64,000 nucleotides of DNA from Pseudomonas sp. S37 (GCF_016658545.1 NZ_JACVZC010000002.1:1-64000), one strand, 5' to 3'. Positions 18,076 to 27,513 are shown, counted from the stretch's first letter. Notes: generated from the sequence alone by a model not told the origin. Program-made: numbers and translations.

Positions 18076-20205
18076 ATGCAAAAAGAAGGCAAGGTGGTGC
18101 CCTTGGCGGCGGCCATCGACCGGGGCGGGCGTGCGCCCCTGCCTTGCCTTCCGGTATTGCTCCTGCAGGTCCGCGACAAGGCCGCGCTGCAGTTGCGCCA
18201 AGGCTTGCAGGACTTGTTCGACAACGCCGACGACACCCTTTTTGAAATGGCCGACAAGGCCTTGGACCGGGGTGACCAGAGCCTGTACTTTGAAGCCATG
18301 CGCGACCTGCGCCTCAAGCGCAAGAGTATCGAGCGTGGCTTTCTGGATACCTTCCATGAAACCTTCGCGCGCATTGGCCAGGTTGACCTGCTGGCGCATC
18401 TGGTTGAGCCGGACAACTCGGGTGGCAAGGCCCAGATAGAGCGCGCAGTCGCTGTCGAAGGCATGGTGGGGCGCGTACTGTCCCGCGACGGCATGGCCCT
18501 GCAGCAACTGAGCCTGCGCTTGCAGGCGTTGCTCGACCGCCCGCTGTACGAGCAGCACAACCCGTTGGGGCCGGCGGCATTGTGTGGTTATTTCCTCGAT
18601 GCCGGGCGCAACCTGGGGGTTTGCCTGCGGGTCAAGCTGGTGCTGCTCAAGCTGTTCGAGCGCTATGTGCTTCGCGATGCCGACGTGATCTATGGCGAGG
18701 CCAACCAACTGCTGGCCGCCGCCGGGGTACTGCCCGAGCTGCAACCAGCACCGCGCCGGCGCGCCGAGGACCGGCGCATGCGCGCACGGCGTGGCCCGGC
18801 AAAGCTTGGCGGGGAACTGGGCGCGGACACGGCGGGGCAGGCTTTCTTTACTTCGTTGCAAACGTTGCTGGCGCCGGTGCGAGGGCAGTTCGCCCCGCGT
18901 TTGCAGGCGGTGACAGCTGCCCAGCCGATCAGTACCGCCGACCTGCTGCGGTTGCTTTCGCATTTGCAGCACTACGTGCCCGCCACCCATGAGGCGGATG
19001 ATTTCGAGCTTGGCCAACAGCTTGAGCAATTGCTGCTGCGGGTCAGCGTGCGCAGCGGTACACGTCGGCGCATCGCGGTGGCCGACGAAGACATGATCAA
19101 CCTGGTGGGGCTGCTGTTCGCGTATATCCAGCGCGATGACAACCTGCCCGCCAGCCTGCGGGCGCTGATTGCCCGCCTGCAGATTCCCCTGCTCAAGGTG
19201 GCACTGCTGGACAAAGGGCTGTTCAGCCGGGCCAGCCACCCGGCGCGCCGCTTGCTCAACGAGCTTGCCGGCGCAGCGATTGGCTGGGAGTGCAGCCGCG
19301 ATGGCGTGCGTGACAGCCTGCAATTGCGGGTAGAGCGTATCGTCCAGCGGCTGCTCAACGATTTTGCCGAAGATGCCGGCTTGTTTGCCGAACTGCTCGA
19401 CGACTTCCTCGCCTTCAACCAGGACGAGCAGCGGCGCAACGAGTTGCTCGAACAACGCACCCGCGACGCCGAACAAGGCCGGGCCCGCGCCCTGCAGGCC
19501 AGGCAACAGGTTCAGCAGCTGCTTAACCAGCGCCTGCGTGGCCGAGTATTGCCACAGGTGGTGGTGCAGATGCTGGTGCAGGCCTGGAGCCAGGTGCTGT
19601 TGCTGGCCTGGTTGAAGCAGGGCGAAGGGTCCCAGGCTTGGTGCGATGCGGTGCAGGCCATGGACGCACTGCTGTTCAGCATCACCCCGCCCCATGAGCC
19701 GCAAGCCCTGCTGCAGCAAGTGCCGGGTTTGCTCAAGGCTCTGCGTGATGGCCTGGCCGGCGTGGCACAGGATTCGCTGGCGACCCGTGAATTCTTCCTG
19801 CAACTTGAGCAGTTGCACCTGCGCGCTTGCGCGGGTGGCGAAGGGCCGCCTTTGGCTGAAGTGCTGGTGGCCGATGACATTGTGCTGGCAATCGCCGAAG
19901 AGCCAGGCTGCGCACCGCTGTGGCAAGACGATGGGCAAGCTGCGGCGTTGCTTCAGGCGCAGCGCCTGCGCATCGGCACCTGGGTCGAGGTGTTTGACGA
20001 AGACCAACCGCTGCGCTGCAAGCTGGTGGCGCGTATCGACAGTAGCGACAGGCTGGTGTTCGCCAACCGCACCGGCATGAAAGTGCGCGAGTGGAGCAGC
20101 ACCAGCCTGGCCCAGGCACTGCAACGCGGTGAAGTGCGGGTGCTGGATGACGGGCTGTTGTTCGAGCGGGCGCTGGAGGCCGTGCTCGACGGCCTGCGCG
20201 CATAG
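18076..20205 (+). CDS. DUF1631 family protein
   Basis: A 709-residue cytoplasmic protein of a family widespread in pseudomonads and often misannotated as thymidine phosphorylase. No enzyme motif is visible. The sequence is largely helical, with a Gln/Arg-rich coiled-coil-like stretch at about 450-500 (RTRDAEQGRARALQARQQV). It ends in a small beta-rich domain (GTWVEVFDEDQPLRCKLV, RLVFANRTGMKV). That end resembles a PilZ-like barrel, but the RxxxR and DxSxxG signature is not evident, so c-di-GMP binding is not claimed. ATG 18076 follows AAGGAG at 18064-18069. Confidence 0.8.
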   Translation: MQKEGKVVPLAAAIDRGGRAPLPCLPVLLLQVRDKAALQLRQGLQDLFDNADDTLFEMADKALDRGDQSLYFEAMRDLRLKRKSIERGFLDTFHETFARIGQVDLLAHLVEPDNSGGKAQIERAVAVEGMVGRVLSRDGMALQQLSLRLQALLDRPLYEQHNPLGPAALCGYFLDAGRNLGVCLRVKLVLLKLFERYVLRDADVIYGEANQLLAAAGVLPELQPAPRRRAEDRRMRARRGPAKLGGELGADTAGQAFFTSLQTLLAPVRGQFAPRLQAVTAAQPISTADLLRLLSHLQHYVPATHEADDFELGQQLEQLLLRVSVRSGTRRRIAVADEDMINLVGLLFAYIQRDDNLPASLRALIARLQIPLLKVALLDKGLFSRASHPARRLLNELAGAAIGWECSRDGVRDSLQLRVERIVQRLLNDFAEDAGLFAELLDDFLAFNQDEQRRNELLEQRTRDAEQGRARALQARQQVQQLLNQRLRGRVLPQVVVQMLVQAWSQVLLLAWLKQGEGSQAWCDAVQAMDALLFSITPPHEPQALLQQVPGLLKALRDGLAGVAQDSLATREFFLQLEQLHLRACAGGEGPPLAEVLVADDIVLAIAEEPGCAPLWQDDGQAAALLQAQRLRIGTWVEVFDEDQPLRCKLVARIDSSDRLVFANRTGMKVREWSSTSLAQALQRGEVRVLDDGLLFERALEAVLDGLRA

Positions 20206-20234
20206 CCGCAACAGTTTCATGCAGAACCCCGGAC

Positions 20235-20355
20235 CCCTGTGGGAGTTCATGCAGAACTCGGGATACCTGTGGGAGCGGGTTCACCCGCGAAGAATCCAGC
20301 GTGGTGGATGGCACCGGCGTTGCCGGTGTTCGCGGCTAAAGCCGCTCCCACAGGG
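20235..20355. repeat. REP elements upstream of ampD
   Basis: A truncated half (CCCTGTGGGAGTTCATGCAG, 20235 on) precedes a complete pair at about 20265-20355. The left arm has a GGGTTCACCC core and the right arm GGCTAAAGCC, so the two arms come from different REP subtypes. Confidence 0.75.
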
Positions 20356-20478
20356 GCAGCGCTAATCAGGAGGATGTGAAGAACCTCTGGTCGCACGCAT
20401 TACAATGATTCACATGCACACCACATTGGCCACAAGGCATACTGTTGCTCTGTTAACGGCGTTTTCAGGATCTGCCCC

Positions 20479-21051
20479 ATGCAATTGGACCGTGCCACTG
20501 GCTGGTTCCACGGAATCGGAATCACCCACTGCCCCTCGCCGAACTTCAATGCCCGCCCCGAAGGCGAATCGATTTCCCTGCTGGTGATCCACAACATCAG
20601 CCTGCCGCCGGCCTGTTTTGGTACCGGCAAAGTCCAGCAGTTCTTCCAGAACCGCCTGGACCCCGATGAACACCCATACTTTGCCAGCATCAACCACCTG
20701 ACCGTTTCGGCGCACTTGTTCGTCGAGCGTACCGGCGCGGTAACCCAGTTCGTGTCGTTGTGCGACCGCGCGTGGCATGCGGGTGTGTCGAGCTTCGACG
20801 GGCGTGAAGGCTGCAACGACTTTTCCATCGGTATCGAACTGGAAGGCACCGACGAGCTGCCTTACACCGATGCCCAGTATGCGGTGCTGGAGAAACTCAC
20901 CCGGCACATCTGCGATGCCTGGCCGGCCATCGACCAGCGCCGTATCCAGGGCCATAGCGACATTGCCCCGCAGCGCAAGACCGACCCTGGCCCGGCCTTC
21001 GACTGGCCGCGCTACCGCCAAGCGCTGCAGCACAACGAGGACAAGGCATGA
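20479..21051 (+). CDS. ampD: 1,6-anhydro-N-acetylmuramyl-L-alanine amidase
   Basis: A 190-residue cytoplasmic zinc amidase that trims anhydro-muropeptides during cell-wall recycling and so keeps AmpR-controlled beta-lactamase off. Zinc ligands H38 (LLVIHN), H159 (GHSDIAP) and D169 (KTDPGP), and the catalytic E120 (GIELEGTD), are all present. There is no signal peptide, as expected for AmpD rather than the periplasmic AmpDh paralogues. Its stop overlaps the ampE start (ATGA at 21048), giving the conserved ampDE operon. Confidence 0.96.
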   Translation: MQLDRATGWFHGIGITHCPSPNFNARPEGESISLLVIHNISLPPACFGTGKVQQFFQNRLDPDEHPYFASINHLTVSAHLFVERTGAVTQFVSLCDRAWHAGVSSFDGREGCNDFSIGIELEGTDELPYTDAQYAVLEKLTRHICDAWPAIDQRRIQGHSDIAPQRKTDPGPAFDWPRYRQALQHNEDKA

Positions 21052-21878
21052 GTTTTCTGGTGTTGTTGCTGGCGCTGTGGGTCGAGAAGTTCTCGGCCCT
21101 GCGCCATCAGGTACAGCGTGACGGGTTCTTCCTTGGCGAACTGGTGCGCCTGGAGCGCAGTGGCAAGGTGCACCCTGGGTGGACGCTGGCCATCCTGGTA
21201 CTGGCACCGGTAGCGCTGCTGGTGTTGCTGCTGCATGTACTGGAACCAGTGGCCTACGGCCTGCTGGCCTTGCCGGTGCACCTGTTGGTGCTGATCTACA
21301 GCCTCGGCCGTGGTGATGCCAACGCCTCGCTGGGGCCGTTCCGCGATGCCTGGCGGCGTGGTGATGACCAGGCCGCGCTGCACGTGGCCGAGCGTGACCT
21401 GGGCCTTGCCGCCGATGAGCCACATAGCCTGCTGGTACGGGTGCAGGGTAACTTGCTGTGGCAGGTGTACCAGGGCTTTTTCGCGGTGATTTTCTGGTAC
21501 TTCGTGCTGGGCCCGGGGGCGGCGCTGGCTTACCGGCTGTTGGCGTTGACCGGTGAGTACAGTAAACAACCGGCGCTCAAGGCGCGGGCGGAACAGTTGC
21601 GGCATATCATGGACTGGCTGCCGGTGCGGGTGCTGGCATTGAGCTTTGCGTTGGTGGGCAACTTCCTGGCAGTAACGCGGGTGATGCTGCACGAAGTGCT
21701 CAACTGGCACATCAGCGCCGCGCACTTGGTGGCGCGTGTCGGGCGCATTGCCGACGACATTCCCGAAGAAGAAGACAGCCAGCGCGGGCTGGGGCGGCTG
21801 GACAGCCTGTGGGAGTTGCTGCTGCGCTGTGCGGTGCTTTGGTATGCCGGGTTTGCGCTGTGGACGGTGCTGGTCTGA
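21048..21878 (+). CDS. ampE: Regulatory signalling modulator AmpE
   Basis: A 276-residue inner-membrane protein with hydrophobic segments near residues 1-13, 45-85, 145-170, 195-225 and 255-275. The N-terminal FLVLLLALWVEKFSAL and PAFDW-type context are typical of AmpE. Its exact function is not settled; it is historically paired with AmpD in beta-lactamase induction. It overlaps ampD by four bases, so the two are translationally coupled. Confidence 0.93.
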   Translation: MSFLVLLLALWVEKFSALRHQVQRDGFFLGELVRLERSGKVHPGWTLAILVLAPVALLVLLLHVLEPVAYGLLALPVHLLVLIYSLGRGDANASLGPFRDAWRRGDDQAALHVAERDLGLAADEPHSLLVRVQGNLLWQVYQGFFAVIFWYFVLGPGAALAYRLLALTGEYSKQPALKARAEQLRHIMDWLPVRVLALSFALVGNFLAVTRVMLHEVLNWHISAAHLVARVGRIADDIPEEEDSQRGLGRLDSLWELLLRCAVLWYAGFALWTVLV

Positions 21879-21892
21879 TCCATCCTTAGCCT

Positions 21893-22590
21893 TTGCCTGG
21901 CTTTTGATTTTGCTTCTAAGCGCGCGATAGTCCAGGCGACGCAGATTGCGACTTCAGGAGGCCGAGCGAAGGGCTTGCGGAGGGAGGTGACGGGCATGGA
22001 TGCCCGTCAAGCGCTGAGGCCCCATGGATGGGGCCTGCAGCGCGTACTCCCGGGAGCATGCCCGTAGCGAGGGGACCCCGGAGCGCAGCGCAGGGGCCGG
22101 ATGATGGGAGCCGACGGTTTTTGGTTCCTTTTTGCCACGACAAAAAGGGACCCGCCGTAAGGGCGGAAAGGTGACTGTGCGCCACCTGCGCGTACGAATA
22201 CCTGCTCGGTGTGAATGCCCACATCCTTCAAGGCTGTGAAGCTTGGGCGCCGGTTTTGATGTAGCGAAAACTCCATTTGCGATGGCGACGCTTACTCACC
22301 TTTTCGCCCTTACGGCGAGTCACTTTTTGCCAAACGCGGCAAAAAGTAACCAAAAAACGCTGCGCTCCCGTCATCCGGCCCCTACGCTGCGCTCCGGGGT
22401 TCCCTCTCTCCGGCCTTGCTCCCGGCAGGACCGCGCTGCAGGCCCCATCCTGGGGCCCAGCGCTTGACGGGCATCCATGCCCGTCACCTCCCTCCGCAAG
22501 GCCTGCGTTCGGCCTCCTGAAGTCGCGAAGATCAAGATCAAGATCAAGATCAAGATCAAAAGCCAGATCAAAAGCAGGGCAGGGGCGCGG
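21893..22590. repeat. Long imperfect inverted repeat, roughly 700 bp, no gene
   Basis: Two arms of about 300 bases face each other around a short centre near 22240-22262. The left arm carries CTTCAGGAGGCCGA, GGAGGGAGGTGACGGGCATG and GCCCGTCAAGCGCTG, and the right arm carries their complements in reverse order (for example CAGCGCTTGACGGGC). Both arms also hold copies of CCCCGGAGCGCAGCG and CGCCGTAAGGGCG. Open frames across it are repeat artefacts. It fills the whole gap between ampE and tatD. Similar palindromic intergenic blocks are known in Pseudomonas genomes; whether it is transcribed cannot be told. Confidence 0.85.
22531..22560. repeat. ATCAAG hexamer tandem repeat
   Basis: Four perfect ATCAAG units plus a fifth with one change (ATCAAA), followed by a looser GATCAAAAGC copy. 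They lie at the outer end of the long inverted repeat, about 40 bp past the tatD stop. Confidence 0.85.
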
Positions 22591-22601
22591 TCACCTGGCG
22601 G

Positions 22602-23378
22602 TTACCAGCCAAACAACTCGCAAGCATTGCGGGTACTGGCCTGCGCCAGTTCGCCAACCTCTACGGCCATCACCTGCGCCAGCGCTGCGGCAATCTCCGG
22701 CAGATGCTCCGGGCTGTTCCTTACCCCCGGGTACATCGCTGGCGCCATGTCTGGCGCATCGGTCTCCAGCACCACACTGTCCAGCGGTAGCCGCGCCAAG
22801 GTCTTGCGCAGCCGCAGCGCCTGCGGCCAGGTTGCCGCGCCACCCAGGCCAAGCCGGAAGCCCAGCTTGATGTACTCGCGGGCTTCTTCATAACTGCCGG
22901 CAAACGCATGAATCACCCCCGCCCGCGCCGGCTTGTAGCGCTTGAGCGTGGCGATGACCTGGGCATGGCTGCGGCGTACGTGCAGCAGCGCCGGCAATTC
23001 GAAGTCGCAGGCCATCTGCAGTTGTGCTTCGAACAGGTCCTGCTGCCGTGCCTTGTCCAGGTCTTGCAGGTAATAGTCCAGGCCGAACTCGCCCACGGCA
23101 CACAGCCGCGGGTGATCGTGCAGGCGTTCCAGCCACTCGCGCAATTGCGTCAGGTGTTCCGGGCGATGCTGGTCGAGGTAAACCGGGTGCAGGCCCAGCG
23201 CGGCGAACAGGTGCTGCTCGGCACAGGCCAGGTCCCATACCCGCTGGAAATTGGCCTGGAACACCCCCAGCACCACCATCCGCTCCACCCCCTGTGCCGC
23301 CGCGTTGGCCAGCAGGCGTGGGCGGTCGGCGTCGAAGTCAGGGAAGTCCAGGTGGGTGTGGGTGTCGATCAGGCGCAT
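22602..23378 (-). CDS. TatD family metal-dependent DNase/hydrolase
   Basis: A 258-residue TIM-barrel hydrolase with the family metal site: H6 and H8 in IDTHTHLD, a Glu/His set in AVGEFGLDYY and LLHVRRSHAQ, HAFAGSYEEA, and the closing VLETDAPDMAP. Relatives are 3'-5' exonucleases or uncharacterised hydrolases. The gene is two bases downstream of cra (fruR) on the same strand, so they are probably co-transcribed, which is likely incidental. No unusual feature. Confidence 0.92.
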   Translation of the reverse strand: MRLIDTHTHLDFPDFDADRPRLLANAAAQGVERMVVLGVFQANFQRVWDLACAEQHLFAALGLHPVYLDQHRPEHLTQLREWLERLHDHPRLCAVGEFGLDYYLQDLDKARQQDLFEAQLQMACDFELPALLHVRRSHAQVIATLKRYKPARAGVIHAFAGSYEEAREYIKLGFRLGLGGAATWPQALRLRKTLARLPLDSVVLETDAPDMAPAMYPGVRNSPEHLPEIAAALAQVMAVEVGELAQASTRNACELFGW

Positions 23379-23380
23379 GT

Positions 23381-24376
23381 TCAGGCCATTGGAATGCGTT
23401 TCTTGAAGGTTCGACCGACTGCATGCACACCGGGTTCGTAGCGTTTTTCCTCGATGGCGGCCAGTGCCAGTTCCAGCGCGATGGCGGCGATCTGGCCATG
23501 TTGCTGGGCCATGGCATTGACCGGCAGTGGCAGGAAGTCGAGCAACTGATTGTCGCCAAAGGTACCCAACTGCAGCTGGCGCGAGTCGGCAGGGCGCGCC
23601 TGCAGGGTATCAAACACCCCTTGCAGCAGCACATACGAAGTGGTCACCAGGGCATCCGGCAGGCCTCCGAGGTCGTCGATCAGTTGCTGCATCAGGCGCT
23701 GGCCGCACTCGCGGCTGAAGGCTTCGCCCTGGTAGCGGCGTACTTCGCCAGCATAGCCTTGCAGGGCTTCGTCGAAACCGCCGGCACGCGCCTGGCTGAC
23801 TGACAGCTCCGGGCGGGCGCCGATCAGGGCGATGCTGCGTGGGGCGGCGCTGAGCAGGCTGGCGGCCAGTTGGCGGCTGGCATCGCGGTCGTCGCTGATC
23901 ACCGAGCAGAAGTGCGCAGGGTCAAGGCGGCGGTCGATGGCGATCACCGGCAGGCCTTTGTCCTGCAACTCGCGGTAGCTGTCGTCTTCTGGCGGCAGGC
24001 AGCTGGCAACGAACAGTGCATCGCAACGGCGCGCGCGGAACAGCTGTTGCAACTGGCGTTCGCTGTCGGGCTGGTCGTCGCTGCTGGCGATCAGCAACTG
24101 ATAGCCGCGGGCGCGGGCGCCTTGCTCCAGTTGCTTGGCAATGCGGGCGTAGCTGGGGTTCTCCAGATCCGGGAGAATGAAGCCCAAGGTGCGGGTATGC
24201 CGGCTGCGCAGGCCAGCTGCTTGCGGGTTGGGGGTGAAGCCGTGTGCTTCGACCACCGCGCGTACCCGCTCGACAGTACTGCTGCTGATGCGTTGCTGTT
24301 CAGCCTTGCCATTGATGACGTAGCTGGCAGTGGTCACGGACACACCGGCCAGACGGGCGATATCGCTGAGTTTCAC
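23381..24376 (-). CDS. cra: Catabolite repressor/activator Cra (FruR), LacI family
   Basis: A 331-residue LacI-type regulator. The N-terminal helix-turn-helix (MKLSDIARLAGVSVTTASYV) and hinge are followed by a periplasmic-binding-like effector domain. In P. putida this protein binds a single operator in front of fruB and is released by fructose 1-phosphate. The matching operator lies at 24534-24545 in the shared divergent promoter region, and the fruBKA operon starts immediately beyond it. These three facts together make Cra a firm call. Confidence 0.95.
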   Translation of the reverse strand: MKLSDIARLAGVSVTTASYVINGKAEQQRISSSTVERVRAVVEAHGFTPNPQAAGLRSRHTRTLGFILPDLENPSYARIAKQLEQGARARGYQLLIASSDDQPDSERQLQQLFRARRCDALFVASCLPPEDDSYRELQDKGLPVIAIDRRLDPAHFCSVISDDRDASRQLAASLLSAAPRSIALIGARPELSVSQARAGGFDEALQGYAGEVRRYQGEAFSRECGQRLMQQLIDDLGGLPDALVTTSYVLLQGVFDTLQARPADSRQLQLGTFGDNQLLDFLPLPVNAMAQQHGQIAAIALELALAAIEEKRYEPGVHAVGRTFKKRIPMA

Positions 24377-24533
24377 CGAATTTTCCTTGTTATTTCCGGG
24401 GCTGGCTGTAAAGCCGGACCGGGTAGTTTGACCCGGTACAGGCTGTACGCGCAGACGACCATTGTCGCAATTGTCCGACAGGATGGGGCTTTTTAACCGG
24501 AAGATTATCGAGTAACGTGGCCGCTTGGTCAGA

Positions 24534-24545
24534 TTAAACGTTTCA
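24534..24545. promoter_or_regulatory. Cra operator of the fruB promoter
   Basis: TTAAACGTTTCA is identical to the operator published for P. putida Cra. It lies 116 bases before the fruB start codon and 158 bases before the cra start on the other strand, so it may also influence cra. Confidence 0.92.
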
Positions 24546-24660
24546 GCTGCCGAATTTTCTGCCTCGGCTGCGCTCCGTGCACGGCTGAATGACTGGCCTT
24601 TCCTGTGAATTTCACAAAAATACTCCAGTACCCGACCGGGAACTGCAAAAGGAGAAGGTC

Positions 24661-27513
24661 ATGCTCGAGCTCGCCAAGGAGCAGATAGCCATGGGCCAGG
24701 TGGCCGCCGACAAAGCCGAGGCACTGCGCCTGCTGGCCGAGCGACTGGTCGCCGATGGCCTGGTCGCCGACGGTTACCTGCAAGGGCTGCAGGCCCGCGA
24801 GGCGCAAGGCTCAACGTTCCTTGGCCAGGGCATTGCCATCCCCCATGGCACGCCGCAAACCCGTGACCTGGTGTATGCCACTGGCGTGCGCCTGTTGCAG
24901 TTCCCCGAGGGCGTGGACTGGGGCGATGGGCAGAGGGTCTACCTGGCCATCGGCATTGCCGCCCGTTCCGACGAACACCTGCGCCTGCTGCAACTGCTGA
25001 CCCGCGCCCTGGGCGAGACCGACCTGGCCGAAGCACTGCGCCGGGCCAGCTCCGCCGAGGCGATGCTCAAGCTGCTACAAGGCGCGCCACAGGCGCTGGC
25101 GCTGGACGCGCAACTGGTCGGCCTGAACCTGCCGGCTGAAGATTTTGACGAACTGGCCTGGCGCGGTGCGCGCCTGTTGCAGCGCGCCGGCTGTGTCGAC
25201 AGCGGTTTTGCCGCGGTACTGCAGCAGGCCGAACCGCTGCCGCTGGGCGAGGGCCTGTGGTGGCTGCACAGCGAGCGCCAGGTGCGTCAGCCGGGCCTGG
25301 CCTTTATTACGCCGCAGCAGCCGCTGCGTTACCGTGACCAGCCGCTCAATGGCCTGTTCTGCCTGGCCAGCCTGGGGGCTGCCCACCAGGCCCTGCTCGA
25401 GCGCCTGTGCGAAGTACTGATCGAAGGCCGCGGGCAGATGCTCTACCAGGCCACCAGCAGCCGTGCGGTGCTGGAAGTGCTGGGCGGCGAGGCACCGGCA
25501 GACTGGCCCAGCGCGCGTATCGTGTTGGCCAACCCCCATGGCCTGCATGCCCGCCCGGCCAAGGTGCTGGCGCAATTGGCCAAAGGGTTTGACGGAGAAA
25601 TCCGTGTGCGCCTGCTCGACAGCGCGCAGCCGGCCGTGTCGGTAAAGAGCCTGAGCAAGCTGCTCAGCCTCGGCGCCCGGCGTGGCCAGGTGCTGGAATT
25701 GCTGGCCGAGCCAAGCGTTGCCGCCGATGCCTTGCCGGTCCTGCTGGCCGCCATTGAACAGGGCTTGGGCGAGGAAGTGGAGCCGCTGCCGGAGAGCACT
25801 ACCGTTGAAGCCCGCGAAGCGCCCGACGTGTTGCAAGCCCCGCAAACCGGCAGCCGCATTCAGGGCGTGGGCGCCGCCCCCGGCATCGCCAGCGGGCCGG
25901 CGCACGTGTGTGTCGAGCGTGACTTCGACTACCCCCTGCGCGGCGAGTCCTGCGCGCAGGAGCGGCATAAGCTGCGCGAAGCCCTGGCTATCGTGAACGG
26001 CGAACTGCAGGCGTTAATCCAGCGCAGCGACAAGGCCATCGGCGAGATCTTCGTCACGCATCAGGAAATGCTCGCCGACCCGGCCCTGGGCGACGATGTG
26101 GAGCAGCGCCTGGCCCAGGGCGAAAGCGCTGCGGCCGCGTGGATGGCCGTGATCGAAGCCGCGGCCCGTCAGCAGGAGTCGTTGCACGATGCCTTGCTCG
26201 CCGAGCGCGCCGCCGACCTGCGCGACATTGGCCGGCGCGTGCTGGTGCAGCTGTGCGGTGTGCAAGCGCAGGTGGAGCCCGAACAACCCTACGTGCTGGT
26301 GATGGCCGAGGTCGGCCCGTCCGATGTCGCCCGGCTGGACCCGGCGCGCGTCGCCGGTATCGTCACCGCCCAGGGCGGCGCGACGGCCCACAGCGCCATC
26401 GTTGCCCGCGCGCTGGGTATCCCGGCCGTGGTCGGTGCGGGTGCCGCGATACTGTTGCTGGAAAGCGGCACGCCGCTGCTGCTCGATGGCCAGCGCGGTG
26501 TGGTCAGCGTGGCGCCGCCAGCAGATGAACTGCAACGGGCGCTGGCCGAGCGCGACCTGCGAGAGCAACGCTTGCAGGCAGCCTGGGCCAATCGCTTCGA
26601 GCCTGCCGTTACCCGTGATGGGCACGCGGTCGAAGTGTTTGCCAATATCGGCGAGAGCAGCGGCATCGCCAAGGTGGTGGAGCAGGGCGCCGAAGGCGTG
26701 GGCCTGCTGCGCACCGAACTGATCTTCATGGCCCACCCGCAAGCCCCGGATGTAGCCACCCAGGAGGCCGAGTACCGCCGCGTGCTCGACGGCCTCGACG
26801 GGCGCCCGCTGGTGGTGCGCACCCTGGATGTCGGTGGCGACAAGCCATTGCCATACTGGCCGATCGCCGCTGAAGAAAACCCCTTCCTGGGCGTGCGCGG
26901 CATACGCCTGACCCTGCAGCGCCCACAGTTGATGGAAGACCAGCTGCGCGCCTTGCTGCGGGCTGCCGAAGGGCGCCCGCTGCGCATCATGTTCCCGATG
27001 GTTGGCCAGGCCCACGAGTGGCGCGCGGCGCGGGCGATGGTCGAACGCCTGCGTGTCGATACCCCGGTAGCCGACCTGCAACTGGGCATCATGGTTGAAG
27101 TCCCTTCGGCGGCCCTGCTGGCGCCGCAACTGGCGCGCGAAGTGGACTTTTTCAGCATCGGCACCAACGACCTGACCCAATACACCCTGGCCATTGACCG
27201 TGGTCACCCCAGCCTCTCGGCCCAGGCCGACGGCCTGCACCCGGCGGTGCTCAGCCTGATCGACATGACCGTGCGCGCCGCCCATGCCCATGGCAAATGG
27301 GTTGGCGTGTGCGGTGAGCTGGCCGCCGACCCGCAGGCGGTCGCCGTATTGCTGGGCCTGGACGTCGACGAACTCAGCGTCGCCGCGCGCAGCATTGCCG
27401 AAGTCAAGGCCCTGGTCCGCCAGGCCGATCACCAGACGGCCCGCGCCCTGGCGCGCCAGGCCCTGCAACAGGACAGCGCCGCGGCGGTACGCGCGCTGGT
27501 GGAGCGTTACTGA
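24661..27513 (+). CDS. fruB: Fructose PTS multiphosphoryl transfer protein (EIIA-HPr-EI)
   Basis: A 950-residue fusion that relays phosphate from phosphoenolpyruvate to FruA. Three domains appear in order. EIIA-Fru (about 1-145) has phospho-H62 in AIPHGT. HPr (about 283-370) has phospho-H296 in GLHARPA. Enzyme I (about 398-950) has phospho-H577 in GGATAHSAIVAR, the PEP-binding GVGLLRTELIFM and LGIMVEVPSA, and the cysteine signature VGVCGELA. ATG 24661 gives the normal EIIA N-terminus; the frame from 24589 is longer than the family. It is first gene of fruBKA, repressed by Cra. Confidence 0.97.
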   Translation: MLELAKEQIAMGQVAADKAEALRLLAERLVADGLVADGYLQGLQAREAQGSTFLGQGIAIPHGTPQTRDLVYATGVRLLQFPEGVDWGDGQRVYLAIGIAARSDEHLRLLQLLTRALGETDLAEALRRASSAEAMLKLLQGAPQALALDAQLVGLNLPAEDFDELAWRGARLLQRAGCVDSGFAAVLQQAEPLPLGEGLWWLHSERQVRQPGLAFITPQQPLRYRDQPLNGLFCLASLGAAHQALLERLCEVLIEGRGQMLYQATSSRAVLEVLGGEAPADWPSARIVLANPHGLHARPAKVLAQLAKGFDGEIRVRLLDSAQPAVSVKSLSKLLSLGARRGQVLELLAEPSVAADALPVLLAAIEQGLGEEVEPLPESTTVEAREAPDVLQAPQTGSRIQGVGAAPGIASGPAHVCVERDFDYPLRGESCAQERHKLREALAIVNGELQALIQRSDKAIGEIFVTHQEMLADPALGDDVEQRLAQGESAAAAWMAVIEAAARQQESLHDALLAERAADLRDIGRRVLVQLCGVQAQVEPEQPYVLVMAEVGPSDVARLDPARVAGIVTAQGGATAHSAIVARALGIPAVVGAGAAILLLESGTPLLLDGQRGVVSVAPPADELQRALAERDLREQRLQAAWANRFEPAVTRDGHAVEVFANIGESSGIAKVVEQGAEGVGLLRTELIFMAHPQAPDVATQEAEYRRVLDGLDGRPLVVRTLDVGGDKPLPYWPIAAEENPFLGVRGIRLTLQRPQLMEDQLRALLRAAEGRPLRIMFPMVGQAHEWRAARAMVERLRVDTPVADLQLGIMVEVPSAALLAPQLAREVDFFSIGTNDLTQYTLAIDRGHPSLSAQADGLHPAVLSLIDMTVRAAHAHGKWVGVCGELAADPQAVAVLLGLDVDELSVAARSIAEVKALVRQADHQTARALARQALQQDSAAAVRALVERY

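Noticed and set aside
18076..20205. Thymidine phosphorylase or PilZ c-di-GMP receptor
   Set aside because: No phosphorylase motif is present, and the RxxxR plus DxSxxG PilZ signature was not found, so only the DUF1631 family call is kept.
21893..22590. Insertion sequence or transposon remnant
   Set aside because: No transposase-like frame and no flanking target-site duplication could be seen; only a long inverted repeat is supported.
22277..22870. Open frames of up to 197 codons in the long inverted repeat and running into tatD
   Set aside because: They lie in palindromic repeat DNA, are Arg/Pro/Ser-rich, and overlap tatD antisense; no motif or start signal supports them.
24600..24660. Crc/Hfq catabolite-repression motif in the fruB leader
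   Set aside because: The A-rich stretches near the start do not fit the AAnAAnAA pattern well enough.
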